Positions 35,713 through 43,369 of a stretch of DNA of 64,000 nt are shown in pieces. The stretch is from Nocardia sp. alder85J. Its GTDB lineage: Bacteria > Actinomycetota > Actinomycetes > Mycobacteriales > Mycobacteriaceae. The stretch covers positions 930,001 through 994,000 of the forward strand of contig NZ_JAIUCZ020000002.1 of the NCBI RefSeq assembly GCF_020176955.2, in the 5' to 3' direction. Made by a program: the position numbers and the translations under genes. Each line of letters starts with the position of its first letter. Positions within the stretch are counted from its first letter, which is position 1. Under the pieces are notes generated by a model. That model was not told the DNA's origin, did no database searches, and saw nothing but the letters and a program-made list of their open reading frames with translations.

Positions 35713-37503
35713 ATGCTGGTCATCAACGCCGGTAACCGGAGACCAGGCGCCGAGCGCAGGGTTACCGCATGGCTGGAAGCATTTCCAGGAGTGGGTCTCG
35801 TCGTTCCGGGTGTCCACATACCGGGACGGCGACGTTCCCGGCGCAGTGGTTCCGAGGTGGATCTGCTGGTCTTCACACCGCACGTGTGCGTGGTCATGGC
35901 CGTCGAGAGCATCCGATTCCGGGTGGCGGGGATACTGTCCTGTCCGGCGGACGGGCCGTGGACCCTGCCCGGGGTGACCGGTGATCCGATCCTGTTGCGC
36001 CGCAAGGGTGATTCGAACCCGCTGCAACCGACCACCGACAGCCGCGACGATCTGCGCGGGATGCTGGAGCAGAAGTTCGCCCGCGCGGGATCCGGCCTGC
36101 CGGTGGACGTCGTGGTGATGGTGGTGCCGCAGTACGGGTATCCCGTCGAACTGGTGACCACGTCCAGGCCGGTCGGTGGTGAGGTGTTGCTCGGCAACAA
36201 CTCCGGCGCCCTCTACGACTGGCTGCGCGCGAACAGCCACGGCGAGTGGACCCCGTGGACGGCCGAACGGGTACTGGTCGTCCTCACCGCGCTGGAGATC
36301 ACGGAGATCACCCGCGCCGACCTGATCGCCGTCGGATTCCCCGCCGCGGAGGCGGGCCGGACCGCACCCGCGCAGTGGCAGCCGCCCCGGCCGCCCGTGG
36401 TGTGGGCTCCCGTCGTACCGCCGCCGCGGTCCGCCACGCCGGTGGCGGACGCCGCCGGGGAATCGGCGGCGACCGGGCCGATCGCGGAGATTCCTGTCGG
36501 CGCGCCCGCGGATGCGCCGACGAGCAACGAGCCCGCTGCGGTTGCGCCGACCGGCAATTCGCCGGGTGACAGGGATTTCGCCGACCGGTCACCGGTCGCG
36601 CCTGTCGCGAACGATGCGATCGTGGATGCGGATCCGGCATCGGAGCCGCCGGGCGATCGGATCGGGAGCGAGCCGGAGGATTCCATTGGCGGCCACCTCG
36701 GGAACGCGGACGAGCCCGCCGGAGAACCGGTTTCGTCGCGCTCGCCCGCGCAGCCCGCGGCACCGGCGGAACCGGTCGTGTCCGCGCCGGTCGCGCAACC
36801 TCCCGCAGCGGCGGAACCGAAGGCGGATGTGCCGGCCGCGCAGTCTCCCGTGATGGCGGAACCAGCCCAACGGGCTGTACCGGCGGAACCGACCGTGCAT
36901 ACACCAGCGGCGCAGCCTGCGGCGGTGGCGGAACCGGCCGCGCGGACGCCGAGGGCCCAGCCGCGTCCGGTGGTGGATGTGCCTGGTACGCAGGAGGTTC
37001 CGGTGGTCCAGCCGGAGGCGGATGCGAATGTCGCGCCGGGCCTGCCTGTCTCGGACACCGGGTTCGCCGAGCGGTCTGCCGGCGCGGCTCGGGACGCGGA
37101 TGCCCCGGCTCCGGACGGGACGGTTGCTGCCGGTCGGCCCGGTATTCCCGGCGCGAGAGTGGTTGTACCCGGCGCGATCCCCGCGCCGCGCCGGTTGCCC
37201 GGGGTGCCCCGCCGTCCGATGCCGTCCCGGAAGAGCCGGGACATCGGCGCCATGCTCCGCGCCGCGGCGGCCTTCGCGGTGCTGATCGCGGGGGTGTGGA
37301 CGCTGGTGAGCACGCATCACGCACAGGCACATTCGGGTACGGCGAACGTGCCCGTGGTCGCGACCAGCATCGTGCCGGTGTTCCCGGTCGCGCAACTGCC
37401 GGGCGGGTCGCCGGTGGCGCCGCCGGTCGAGGTCCCGGCGCGCGAGATGTCGGTGTTCGATCCGCCCATCAAGCCCTGTTATCCGATGCAACCGGATTGC
37501 TGA
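35713..37503 (+). CDS. NERD-like domain protein with Pro/Ala-rich region and C-terminal membrane segment
   Basis: ATG at 35713 (an upstream in-frame ATG at 35695 is possible). 596 residues. Residues 1-130 resemble the nuclease-related NERD domain: GAERRVTAWLEAFPGVGLVV, then GSEVDLLVFTPHVCVVMAVES. The usual catalytic form is EIDxLVV...VxExK; here the Lys position reads Ser (AVES), so nuclease activity is doubtful. Residues about 130-215 are a helical domain with LYDWLRANSHGEWTPWTAER. Residues 220-500 are a long Pro/Ala/Glu low-complexity region. One membrane helix (AMLRAAAAFAVLIAGVWTLV, about 518) follows, and a short tail with two Cys that would be outside the cell. Function unknown. Confidence 0.65.
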   Translation: MLVINAGNRRPGAERRVTAWLEAFPGVGLVVPGVHIPGRRRSRRSGSEVDLLVFTPHVCVVMAVESIRFRVAGILSCPADGPWTLPGVTGDPILLRRKGDSNPLQPTTDSRDDLRGMLEQKFARAGSGLPVDVVVMVVPQYGYPVELVTTSRPVGGEVLLGNNSGALYDWLRANSHGEWTPWTAERVLVVLTALEITEITRADLIAVGFPAAEAGRTAPAQWQPPRPPVVWAPVVPPPRSATPVADAAGESAATGPIAEIPVGAPADAPTSNEPAAVAPTGNSPGDRDFADRSPVAPVANDAIVDADPASEPPGDRIGSEPEDSIGGHLGNADEPAGEPVSSRSPAQPAAPAEPVVSAPVAQPPAAAEPKADVPAAQSPVMAEPAQRAVPAEPTVHTPAAQPAAVAEPAARTPRAQPRPVVDVPGTQEVPVVQPEADANVAPGLPVSDTGFAERSAGAARDADAPAPDGTVAAGRPGIPGARVVVPGAIPAPRRLPGVPRRPMPSRKSRDIGAMLRAAAAFAVLIAGVWTLVSTHHAQAHSGTANVPVVATSIVPVFPVAQLPGGSPVAPPVEVPAREMSVFDPPIKPCYPMQPDC

Positions 37504-37567
37504 TCGGGTTCACCTCCGCGCCGGAACTGCCGGGACACCACGGCGGCGGAGAAGCCCGTGACGCGGG

Positions 37568-37750
37568 TCAGCGCGGGCCGCCGATCACCACGTCCAGCGC
37601 GTACACGGTCACCGCCTGTCCGGCGGTCCCAACCGACAGGTGCAGCGACGTGCCCACCTGCGGCAGCAACCCCGCGACCGGATACTCCGATGTCCCGACC
37701 ACGAATACCCCTGCGCACAAGGCCGGCACGATCATTCGACTGTTGCTCAT
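37568..37750 (-). pseudogene. remnant of an MFS drug-efflux gene (N-terminal 60 codons)
   Basis: The frame begins MSNSRMIVPALCAGVFVVGT and SEYPVAGLLPQVG, then SVGTAGQAVTVYALDVVIGGP, the N-terminus and first helix-loop of a Cmx/CmlA-type chloramphenicol-resistance MFS protein (about 390 residues). It stops after 60 codons. A frame change at the stop restores ALTRVTGFSAAVVS, so a frameshift is followed by loss of the rest; the NERD-like gene's end lies just beyond. Divergent from a merR gene, as in intact regulator-efflux pairs. Confidence 0.7.
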
Positions 37751-37808
37751 GCCCGGACGCTAAACTTTGACATCCGTGTCGGAGTCGAGTGCGGACGAGC
37801 GAGGTCAC

Positions 37809-38243
37809 ATGCGGATCGGAGAGTTGTCGCGTCGCACCGGCGTGCACGAGCGCCTGTTGCGCTACTACGAGCAGCAGGGGTTGCTGCGGCCGGTCCGCCG
37901 TGCCAGCGGGTACCGCGAATACGGTGAGAGCGAAATCGCGATCGTGCGGCGCATCCGCAGTCTGCTGGCAGCGGGGCTCAACACCGCCACCATCGCGACC
38001 GTGCTGCCCTGCCTGCGCGAGGACGAACAGCGGCTGGTGCCGACCTGCTCGGCCCTGATCGCGGACCTGAACCGCGAGCGTGAGCGGATCACCGCCGCCA
38101 TCGCCGAACTCCAGAACTCACGCGAGATGCTCGACACGGTGATCGCCGCGGCCCCGGAGGAGGTGCTCGCGGGGGTGGTTCCGGATGTTCCCGTGGTGGC
38201 GGGAAGCGCCGCACGGCATTCGGGTCGCGGTAGCCGGGGATAG
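37809..38243 (+). CDS. MerR-family transcriptional regulator
   Basis: ATG at 37809 (MRIGELSRRTGVHERLLRYY) with GAGG at 37801-37804; the upstream GTG at 37767 is less likely. 144 residues. N-terminal MerR winged helix (residues 1-70, RYYEQQGLLRPVRRASGYREY), a dimerisation helix (LIADLNRERERITAAIAEL) and a short Pro/Val tail with no metal-binding Cys cluster. It probably regulated the adjacent efflux gene, now only a remnant, so it may be an orphan. Confidence 0.85.
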   Translation: MRIGELSRRTGVHERLLRYYEQQGLLRPVRRASGYREYGESEIAIVRRIRSLLAAGLNTATIATVLPCLREDEQRLVPTCSALIADLNRERERITAAIAELQNSREMLDTVIAAAPEEVLAGVVPDVPVVAGSAARHSGRGSRG

Positions 38244-38472
38244 GGCGCGTCGTCCAGCACATCTCGGCGTGCCGGAGCCATCGGCGCACCACGTCGGCGC
38301 TACCGCGGTGGGCTGCCGCCTTCCCGTGCCAACCCGGACCGGCGGGTGCTCACGGGACTGTTCCCGGGCGAACTGCCCGGGGTCGCGGCAGGGGACCGGG
38401 AATGTGGCTGCGGTGGTGCGCGTATGAGAGTAAGCCTCTCGGTTTCAGAGAATGATCATCTATTCTGGGCGG
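38244..38472. promoter_or_regulatory. promoter region of the acyl-AMP ligase, leaderless start
   Basis: 229 nt without a gene. TATTCT at 38461-38466 is 6 nt before the ATG at 38473, and no Shine-Dalgarno is present. AGAAT at 38449 and ATTCT at 38462 form a small inverted repeat around the -10, and GAGAG-TAAGC-CTCTC (about 38426-38440) is a second one just upstream; either could bind a regulator. Confidence 0.45.
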
Positions 38473-40020
38473 ATGTCGCCGACGACCCCGGAAATCCGCC
38501 CGACCATCGGTGCGCTGCTGGCTCGCAGTGTGCGTGAGTTCGGTGACCGGCACTATCTGATCTCCCCGGAGGAACGGCTCGACTACGCCGAGGCCGATCG
38601 GCGGTCGGCGCGGCTCGCGCGCTGGCTGCTGCACCGGGGGATCGGGAAGGGCGCGCGGGTGGGGCTGTACTTCCCGAACAGCGTCGAATGGGCCGTGTGG
38701 TGGCTGGCGGTGTCCCGGATCGGCGCGGTCGCGGTCCCGTTGAGCACCCTGTACGCGCCGGCCGAACTGGCGAAGGTGCTGCGGCTGGCCGATGTCGCGC
38801 TGCTGATCGCGCCGACTCGGGTGCTCGCCACCGACACCGCGGGGACGCTGGAGACGGCGCTGCCGGATCTGGCCGCCCAGCAGTCGCCGACGCTGCAACT
38901 GCCCGCCGCGCCCTATCTGCGCGGCATCGTGCTCACCGGCGACAGCGATCGGCCCTGGGCCACTTCGCCGGACGTGACCGACGGCGTGCCCGCGGAACTG
39001 CTCGCGGCGGTGGAGGCCGAGGTCAGCCCGGCCGATCCGGCGATCATGATCCACACCTCGGGATCCACGGCCGACCCGAAGGGGGTGCTGCACACACACG
39101 GCACGCTGGTTCGGCAGACCGCGACCTGGCCTGCCGCGATCCGCCATATCACCGGGGCCGAGACCGGGTCCCGCATCCTGTGCGCGATGCCGTTCTTCTG
39201 GATCGGCGGCGTGCTGGCCGCGATGGGCGCGCTGCACGAAGCGGTCACCCTGCTGGTGCTGCCGCGGCTGGAAGCCGGTGCCGCACTGGATCTCCTCGAA
39301 CGCGAGCGGGGGCAGGGGGTGGTCGGCTGGCCCGCGTTCACCCAGCGCCTGCGCGCCCATCCGAGCTTCCCCGGCCGTGATCTCAGCAGTGCGCCCACGC
39401 TGTCCGGGCCGCTGGATCTCGCGATGATCGGGGTGCCCGACGGCTTTCCGGTGCACCGCAGCCTGACCGAGTCCGGCGGCAGTTTCGCGCACACCGAGGT
39501 CCGGATCGTCGACGCGGACGATCGGCCGGTGCCGGAGGGCACCGTCGGTGAACTGCACATCCGTGGCGTCGGCGTGATGGCCGGATACAACAAGCGGGAA
39601 CGCCAGGAGGTCTTCGACGCCGACGGCTGGTACCGCACCGGCGACCGGGTCTACCGCAATCCGGGCGATCCGCGGCTGTTCTACGTCGGCCGCACCGGCG
39701 ATCTGATCAAGGTCGCGGGGGCGAATGTGTCACCGCTGGAAGTGGAATCGGTGCTGGAGACCTTCGACGAGATCGCGCAGTGCGTGATCGTCGGACTCGA
39801 GCATCCGGCGCGCGGCGAGGAGGTGTGCGCCGTGGTGGTGCCGGCCACCGGCGAACTCGATCTCGAGGCGGTGGCGGCGCGGGCCCGCGACCAGTTGTCC
39901 GGTTACAAGGTGCCGTCCCGCTGGATCGTCACCACCGCCGAGCGGATTCCCACACTGCCCTCCGGCAAGCTGGACCGGCGCGGGCTGCGCGGGCTGGTCG
40001 TCGACGGCTCGCCGAAGTGA
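38473..40020 (+). CDS. class I adenylate-forming enzyme (acyl-CoA synthetase / AMP-dependent ligase)
   Basis: ATG at 38473 is chosen because a -10 hexamer precedes it by 6 nt. 515 residues. P-loop-like IMIHTSGSTADPKGVLHTHG (about residue 195), SLTESGGSF at the A5 position (usual YGxTE), DGWYRTGDR (about 384), VGRTGDLIKVAGANVSPLEVE (about 410) and the catalytic Lys in IPTLPSGKLDRRGL near the C-terminus (about 500). It activates a carboxylic acid as acyl-AMP and then most likely a CoA thioester. Substrate not readable. No partner gene adjoins it. Confidence 0.88.
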   Translation: MSPTTPEIRPTIGALLARSVREFGDRHYLISPEERLDYAEADRRSARLARWLLHRGIGKGARVGLYFPNSVEWAVWWLAVSRIGAVAVPLSTLYAPAELAKVLRLADVALLIAPTRVLATDTAGTLETALPDLAAQQSPTLQLPAAPYLRGIVLTGDSDRPWATSPDVTDGVPAELLAAVEAEVSPADPAIMIHTSGSTADPKGVLHTHGTLVRQTATWPAAIRHITGAETGSRILCAMPFFWIGGVLAAMGALHEAVTLLVLPRLEAGAALDLLERERGQGVVGWPAFTQRLRAHPSFPGRDLSSAPTLSGPLDLAMIGVPDGFPVHRSLTESGGSFAHTEVRIVDADDRPVPEGTVGELHIRGVGVMAGYNKRERQEVFDADGWYRTGDRVYRNPGDPRLFYVGRTGDLIKVAGANVSPLEVESVLETFDEIAQCVIVGLEHPARGEEVCAVVVPATGELDLEAVAARARDQLSGYKVPSRWIVTTAERIPTLPSGKLDRRGLRGLVVDGSPK

Positions 40021-40028
40021 CCGCGCGT

Positions 40029-40034
40029 TAGGGT
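40029..40034 (+). promoter_or_regulatory. -10 hexamer of arsC, leaderless start
   Basis: TAGGGT ends 7 nt before the ATG at 40042, so transcription would start at or next to the A of the start codon. No ribosome site is seen. Confidence 0.5.
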
Positions 40035-40041
40035 ACGAAAC

Positions 40042-40410
40042 ATGACTTCCGAGCGGATCGAGATCTGGCACAACCCGCGATGCTCCAAGAGCCGCACCGC
40101 CAAGGCGTTCCTCGACGACGCCGGCATCGACTACACCGAGCGCCGATACCTGGAGGATCCGCCGACCGCCGACGAACTGCGGGCGATGCTGGAGCGCCTG
40201 GGGCTGGAGCCGTGGGACATCACCCGCACCGGTGAGGGCGAGGCCGAGCAGCTCGGCCTGTCGGGCTGGGCGCGCACCGACGCCGAACGGGCGCGCTGGA
40301 TCGAGGCGCTGGCCGCGCATCCCAAGCTGATCCAGCGGCCCATCGTCGCCACCGCCGACGGCCGGGCCGTGGTCGCCCGCGACGACGAGGCGTTGCGTTC
40401 GGTGCTGTAG
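40042..40410 (+). CDS. arsC: ArsC/Spx-family arsenate reductase (glutaredoxin type)
   Basis: 122 residues, family length. WHNPRCSKSRTAKAFL carries the catalytic Cys (residue 14); LYLEDPPT-type segment (RRYLEDPPTADEL) and LIQRPIVATADGRAVVAR give the Arg residues that bind arsenate in the E. coli ArsC type. It reduces arsenate with glutaredoxin, or acts on another oxyanion or thiol. No arsenite pump or ArsR is near. Confidence 0.88.
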   Translation: MTSERIEIWHNPRCSKSRTAKAFLDDAGIDYTERRYLEDPPTADELRAMLERLGLEPWDITRTGEGEAEQLGLSGWARTDAERARWIEALAAHPKLIQRPIVATADGRAVVARDDEALRSVL

Positions 40411-40478
40411 CCCGGTCGGCGGATCCGGTTACCTCGCGGGTAATCGACTCCCGCGCGGAACTCGAAGATGCTTGTGCC

Positions 40479-40835
40479 ATGAGCGAATACGAGACAATTG
40501 CCCGCCGGTACATCGACTCCTGGAACGAGCAGGACCCGGACAAGCGCCGGGCGCTGATCGACGAGTTGTACACCGCCGACGCCACCTACACCGACCCGCT
40601 GGCCGACGCCGCCGGCACCGCCGCGATCGACGGGGTGGTCGGCGGCGCCCAGCAGCAGTTCGCCGGTCTGCGCTTCGGCCTGGGCCCGGTCGACGGGCAC
40701 CACGACCTGGCCCGCTTCACCTGGGAGCTCGGCGTGCCCGGCGCGGAACCCCTGGTCGTGGGCTTCGACGTGATCGTCCTCGACGAGGGCCGGATCGCCC
40801 GCGTGCACGGATTCCTGGACAAGGTGCCCGGCTGA
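40479..40835 (+). CDS. SnoaL-like / NTF2-fold protein
   Basis: 118 residues from the ATG at 40479. NTF2-like cone fold: YETIARRYIDSWNEQDPDKR, then DELYTADATYTDPLADAAG, then GHHDLARFTWEL and VVGFDVIVLDEGRIARVHG. The His/Asp residues match the SnoaL polyketide-cyclase-like group, but such small proteins have many roles and the sequence does not fix one. Free-standing; converges on DUF4873. Confidence 0.8.
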   Translation: MSEYETIARRYIDSWNEQDPDKRRALIDELYTADATYTDPLADAAGTAAIDGVVGGAQQQFAGLRFGLGPVDGHHDLARFTWELGVPGAEPLVVGFDVIVLDEGRIARVHGFLDKVPG

Positions 40836-40848
40836 TCCAGCGCTCGGC

Positions 40849-41190
40849 TCAGGGCTGATCCGTTGTGCCGCTATCGTTTCCGGGTGCCGAAGTGAACGGC
40901 GGGGCGCCGACGCCGACGATGCGGAGGTGGCCCCACGGGTCGCGTTCCTGGATCCGGCCGGCGGCCGCGGAGCCGTCCGGCAGGATCAGCGTCACCTGGC
41001 CGCGGCCGGGGTCGGGAAGGTCGACACCGGCCGCGGCGGCGATGCGGCCGTACCAGTGGAAGCGGCCGTCGATCGGGTCGAGGTGCCCGGCGAGGGCCAC
41101 CTGCACCGGCAGTTCCGCGCCTGGCACATCCAAGACCGCTGGGCCCGAATAGTCCGGCGCCGGAACGAGTTCCGCGGGTAGGTCGATCAT
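40849..41190 (-). CDS. DUF4873 domain protein
   Basis: 113 residues; start overlaps the stop of the diiron oxygenase (shared ATGA, 41187-41190), so the two are translated together. PDYSGPAVLDVPGAELPVQV, then GHLDPIDGRFHWYGRI and GHLRIVGVGAPPF match the small beta-rich DUF4873 family, found near or fused to flavin monooxygenases in actinobacteria (recall). Function unknown; probably an accessory to the oxygenase. Confidence 0.75.
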   Translation of the reverse strand: MIDLPAELVPAPDYSGPAVLDVPGAELPVQVALAGHLDPIDGRFHWYGRIAAAAGVDLPDPGRGQVTLILPDGSAAAGRIQERDPWGHLRIVGVGAPPFTSAPGNDSGTTDQP

Positions 41191-42092
41191 CGCGGCAGCA
41201 TTCCCGCGACGCGCCAGATCGCCTTGCCGACGGGACCGAACAACCCGTTGCGGTCCAGCACCGCGGCCAGGTCGGCGGCGCCCAGCGCGAGATTGGCCCG
41301 GAAATGCGGATTGCGCAACGCCGTTCGCCGCGCGGCGCGGCCGTCGTCCAGTCCGGCCCGGCGGTACATGTGGCGATTGGCCAGCAGCGAGGCGAACAGT
41401 GGCGCCGCCACCGCGACGCAGGCCTGGGTGAACAGCCGTTCTGCTGCCGACATCTCCTGGACCCGGCGGGTCAGCGCGTCGCGGGCGAAGCCGATGTGCC
41501 GCGCCTCCTCGGTGACGTGGATGCGCATCACCCGCGACACCAGCGGTTGCAGGTCCGGGTCGTCGAGGGTGCGGCGCTGCTGGGCGTCGAAGATCTCCTC
41601 ACCGACCAGGGCCCCCACCCAGGTCATGGAGCCGCGCAACAGCTGCTCCAGAGCCGAGATGAGCAGTCGCGCAGGCGGTTTCGGCCAGTAGGGGCGGGCC
41701 TCGATGCGGTCGATCAGCTTGCCGAACATCATCATGTGCCGGCACTCGTCGCCCATCTCGGTGAGCGTGTAGTGCGACCACGCGCTGGTCGGGGTGTCGT
41801 TCATCAACTCCCGCAACAGAATCCGGTTCAGCAGATTCTCGAACCAGATGCCGGTGGACAGCAGGTTCGACAGCTCCTGCCGGGACAGTTCGCGGCGCTG
41901 CTCCGGTGTCATGGCCTCCCAGAGCGCGGTGCCGTACAGCGACACCACCTCCGGGGGCAGGAACATCTTCTCCGGATCCAGCGGCGCGTCCCAGTCGACA
42001 TCGACCACGGGGTCGTAGGACTTCTTGACCGATCCGGTCAACAGGCGGTCCGCGAAACGATCGCGGGGCGCCAGCGCGGCTTCATTGCCCAT
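41187..42092 (-). CDS. AurF-like diiron N-oxygenase / diiron oxygenase
   Basis: ATG at 42092 (MGNEAALAPRDRFADRLL) with GGAGAG upstream; the longer open frame to 42503 crosses the divergent tetR gene. 301 residues. Ferritin-like diiron ligands: SNLLSTGIWFENLLNRILL (Glu about 90), TEMGDECRHMMMFGKL (ExxH about 125), LVGEEIFDAQQR (about 175), VTEEARHIGFARD (ExxxH about 205). Resembles the p-aminobenzoate N-oxygenase AurF family. Substrate unknown. Controlled by the divergent TetR. Confidence 0.85.
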   Translation of the reverse strand: MGNEAALAPRDRFADRLLTGSVKKSYDPVVDVDWDAPLDPEKMFLPPEVVSLYGTALWEAMTPEQRRELSRQELSNLLSTGIWFENLLNRILLRELMNDTPTSAWSHYTLTEMGDECRHMMMFGKLIDRIEARPYWPKPPARLLISALEQLLRGSMTWVGALVGEEIFDAQQRRTLDDPDLQPLVSRVMRIHVTEEARHIGFARDALTRRVQEMSAAERLFTQACVAVAAPLFASLLANRHMYRRAGLDDGRAARRTALRNPHFRANLALGAADLAAVLDRNGLFGPVGKAIWRVAGMLPR

Positions 42093-42112
42093 GACGGCTC
42101 TCCAGTTAATGC

Positions 42113-42150
42113 TACAAGGTGTAACAGTCAGATTAGTGTGACGTCTTGTA
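42113..42150. promoter_or_regulatory. candidate TetR operator between aurF-like gene and tetR
   Basis: TACAAG at 42113 and CTTGTA ending at 42150 are the ends of a 38-nt imperfect palindrome; reading inward each arm follows ACAAG-N2-GT-N-ACA-N-T. It lies 21 nt before the oxygenase start and 34 nt before tetR, where it could repress both. Confidence 0.5.
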
Positions 42151-42171
42151 TCGGTCAATAGCGGTGCGGAG

Positions 42172-42177
42172 TATCGT
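42172..42177 (+). promoter_or_regulatory. -10 hexamer of tetR, leaderless start
   Basis: TATCGT is followed by 6 nt and the GTG at 42184. No ribosome site is present. Confidence 0.4.
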
Positions 42178-42183
42178 TGCGGT

Positions 42184-42897
42184 GTGTCCGAGACCGGCGG
42201 GAAGACCCAGACGGCCGTCGATGGTCGATCCACTCGCTGGCAAGACCACAAGCGGCAACGCCGCGCCGAGGTGCTCGACGCCGCCCTCGCGGTCATCGCC
42301 GACAGCGGCGCGGAGATCTCGGTGCAGCAGATCGCCGACCACCTCGGACTGCCGCGCCCGGTGGTGTACCGCCACTTCGACGGCCGCGCCGACCTGGACG
42401 AACAGATCCGCCACCGCATCCAGGAATCCCTGCTGGCCGAGGTGATGCCGACACTGCGCACCGACGGCTCGGTGCGCGACGCCGTGCGCGGCGCGGTCGG
42501 CACCTACGTCGGCTGGGTGGAGCGGCACCGCAACCTGCACCGCTTCCTCACCGGCGATGCCGCCGACGGCGACGGCTCACACGGCCTCGGCGGCGCCCGC
42601 GACCGCATCGGCGGCCGTCTGGCCGACCTGTTCGCCGCCGCGCTGTCGGTCTACGACATCGATCCGCACCGCGCCCGCCCGATGGCCTTCGGCGTCATCG
42701 GCCTCGTCGACGGCGTGGTGAACAGCTGGCGCAGCGCCCCGGCCACCCTGACCTCCGAACAGGTCGTGGGCATGCTCACCGAATCCATCCTGGCCCTGTT
42801 CGAGGGCAACGCCCGCAGCCTCGGCGTCCCTCTCGGCCGCGACACCCCCGTCGCCGACCTGCTGACACCCCCGGCCGCCGTACCCCACCCGGCCTGA
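42184..42897 (+). CDS. TetR-family transcriptional regulator
   Basis: 237 residues from the GTG at 42184. Winged-type TetR DNA-binding region: RQRRAEVLDAALAVIADSGA, then VQQIADHLGLPRPVVYRHFD (residues about 23-75). The remaining ligand domain is helical and ends with a Pro-rich tail. Divergent from the AurF-like/DUF4873 operon and likely its repressor. Confidence 0.9.
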   Translation: MSETGGKTQTAVDGRSTRWQDHKRQRRAEVLDAALAVIADSGAEISVQQIADHLGLPRPVVYRHFDGRADLDEQIRHRIQESLLAEVMPTLRTDGSVRDAVRGAVGTYVGWVERHRNLHRFLTGDAADGDGSHGLGGARDRIGGRLADLFAAALSVYDIDPHRARPMAFGVIGLVDGVVNSWRSAPATLTSEQVVGMLTESILALFEGNARSLGVPLGRDTPVADLLTPPAAVPHPA

Positions 42898-43369
42898 CCG
42901 CTCCGGCGCCGCGTGGGCGCCTGTGCGGTGCGCCTGGCCTGCCAGGCATATCGGGTGCCTCAGGTGCATGCGCCGTGCACTCGACCTGGCGCGTGTACGT
43001 GCGTGTCGACTGCTCGTACGTGATACACGTGCCCGAACGCGGTGCACTTTGCCGGGACTTGTCCGCGATGTGCTCGGCCGGGCGCGCGCGAGGCGTTCGG
43101 CCGGACTCGTGCACGAGGCGCTCGGCCGGACTCGTGCGTGGTGCGGTCGGCTGGACCCGTGCGCGGTGCGGTCGGCCGGACTCGTGCGTGATGTGCTGGA
43201 CCGGGCGCGTGGGCGATGTGCTGGACCGGGAGCATGCGTGAGGTGCTCGACCGGACTCGTGCGCGGTGCGGTCGGGCTGGACTCGTGCGCGATGTGCGCG
43301 ACCGGCCCGCACGCGGTGTAAGTGCGTGTTCCGGCCGTATGGGCCGGTGGACGAAGTGGGGCGGGCCGA
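42898..43369. other. 472-nt intergenic region, mostly minisatellite
   Basis: No gene is supported: the frames running through it code for monotonous Arg/Cys/Gly strings in every direction. From 43051 to 43322 it is a 25-bp tandem repeat (separate entry). It separates tetR from the convergent TIGR03943 gene. Confidence 0.75.
43051..43322. repeat. 25-bp degenerate tandem repeat, 11 units
   Basis: Units start at 43051, 43076, 43099, 43124, 43149, 43174, 43199, 43224, 43249, 43274 and 43300. Most are 25 bp; three are 23, 26 and 23. The shared core is GGCCGGACTCGTGCG or close, followed by a variable GTGCGGT/ATGTGCT end. There are no spacers, so it is not a CRISPR array. The period is not a multiple of three. 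Confidence 0.85.

Noticed and set aside
42093..42503. Extended start of the AurF-like gene up to 42503
   Set aside because: The extension runs through the divergent tetR gene and its promoter; ATG at 42092 has GGAGAG upstream.
43051..43322. Possible CRISPR array
   Set aside because: The 25-bp units abut one another without spacers and are diverged; no cas genes are present.
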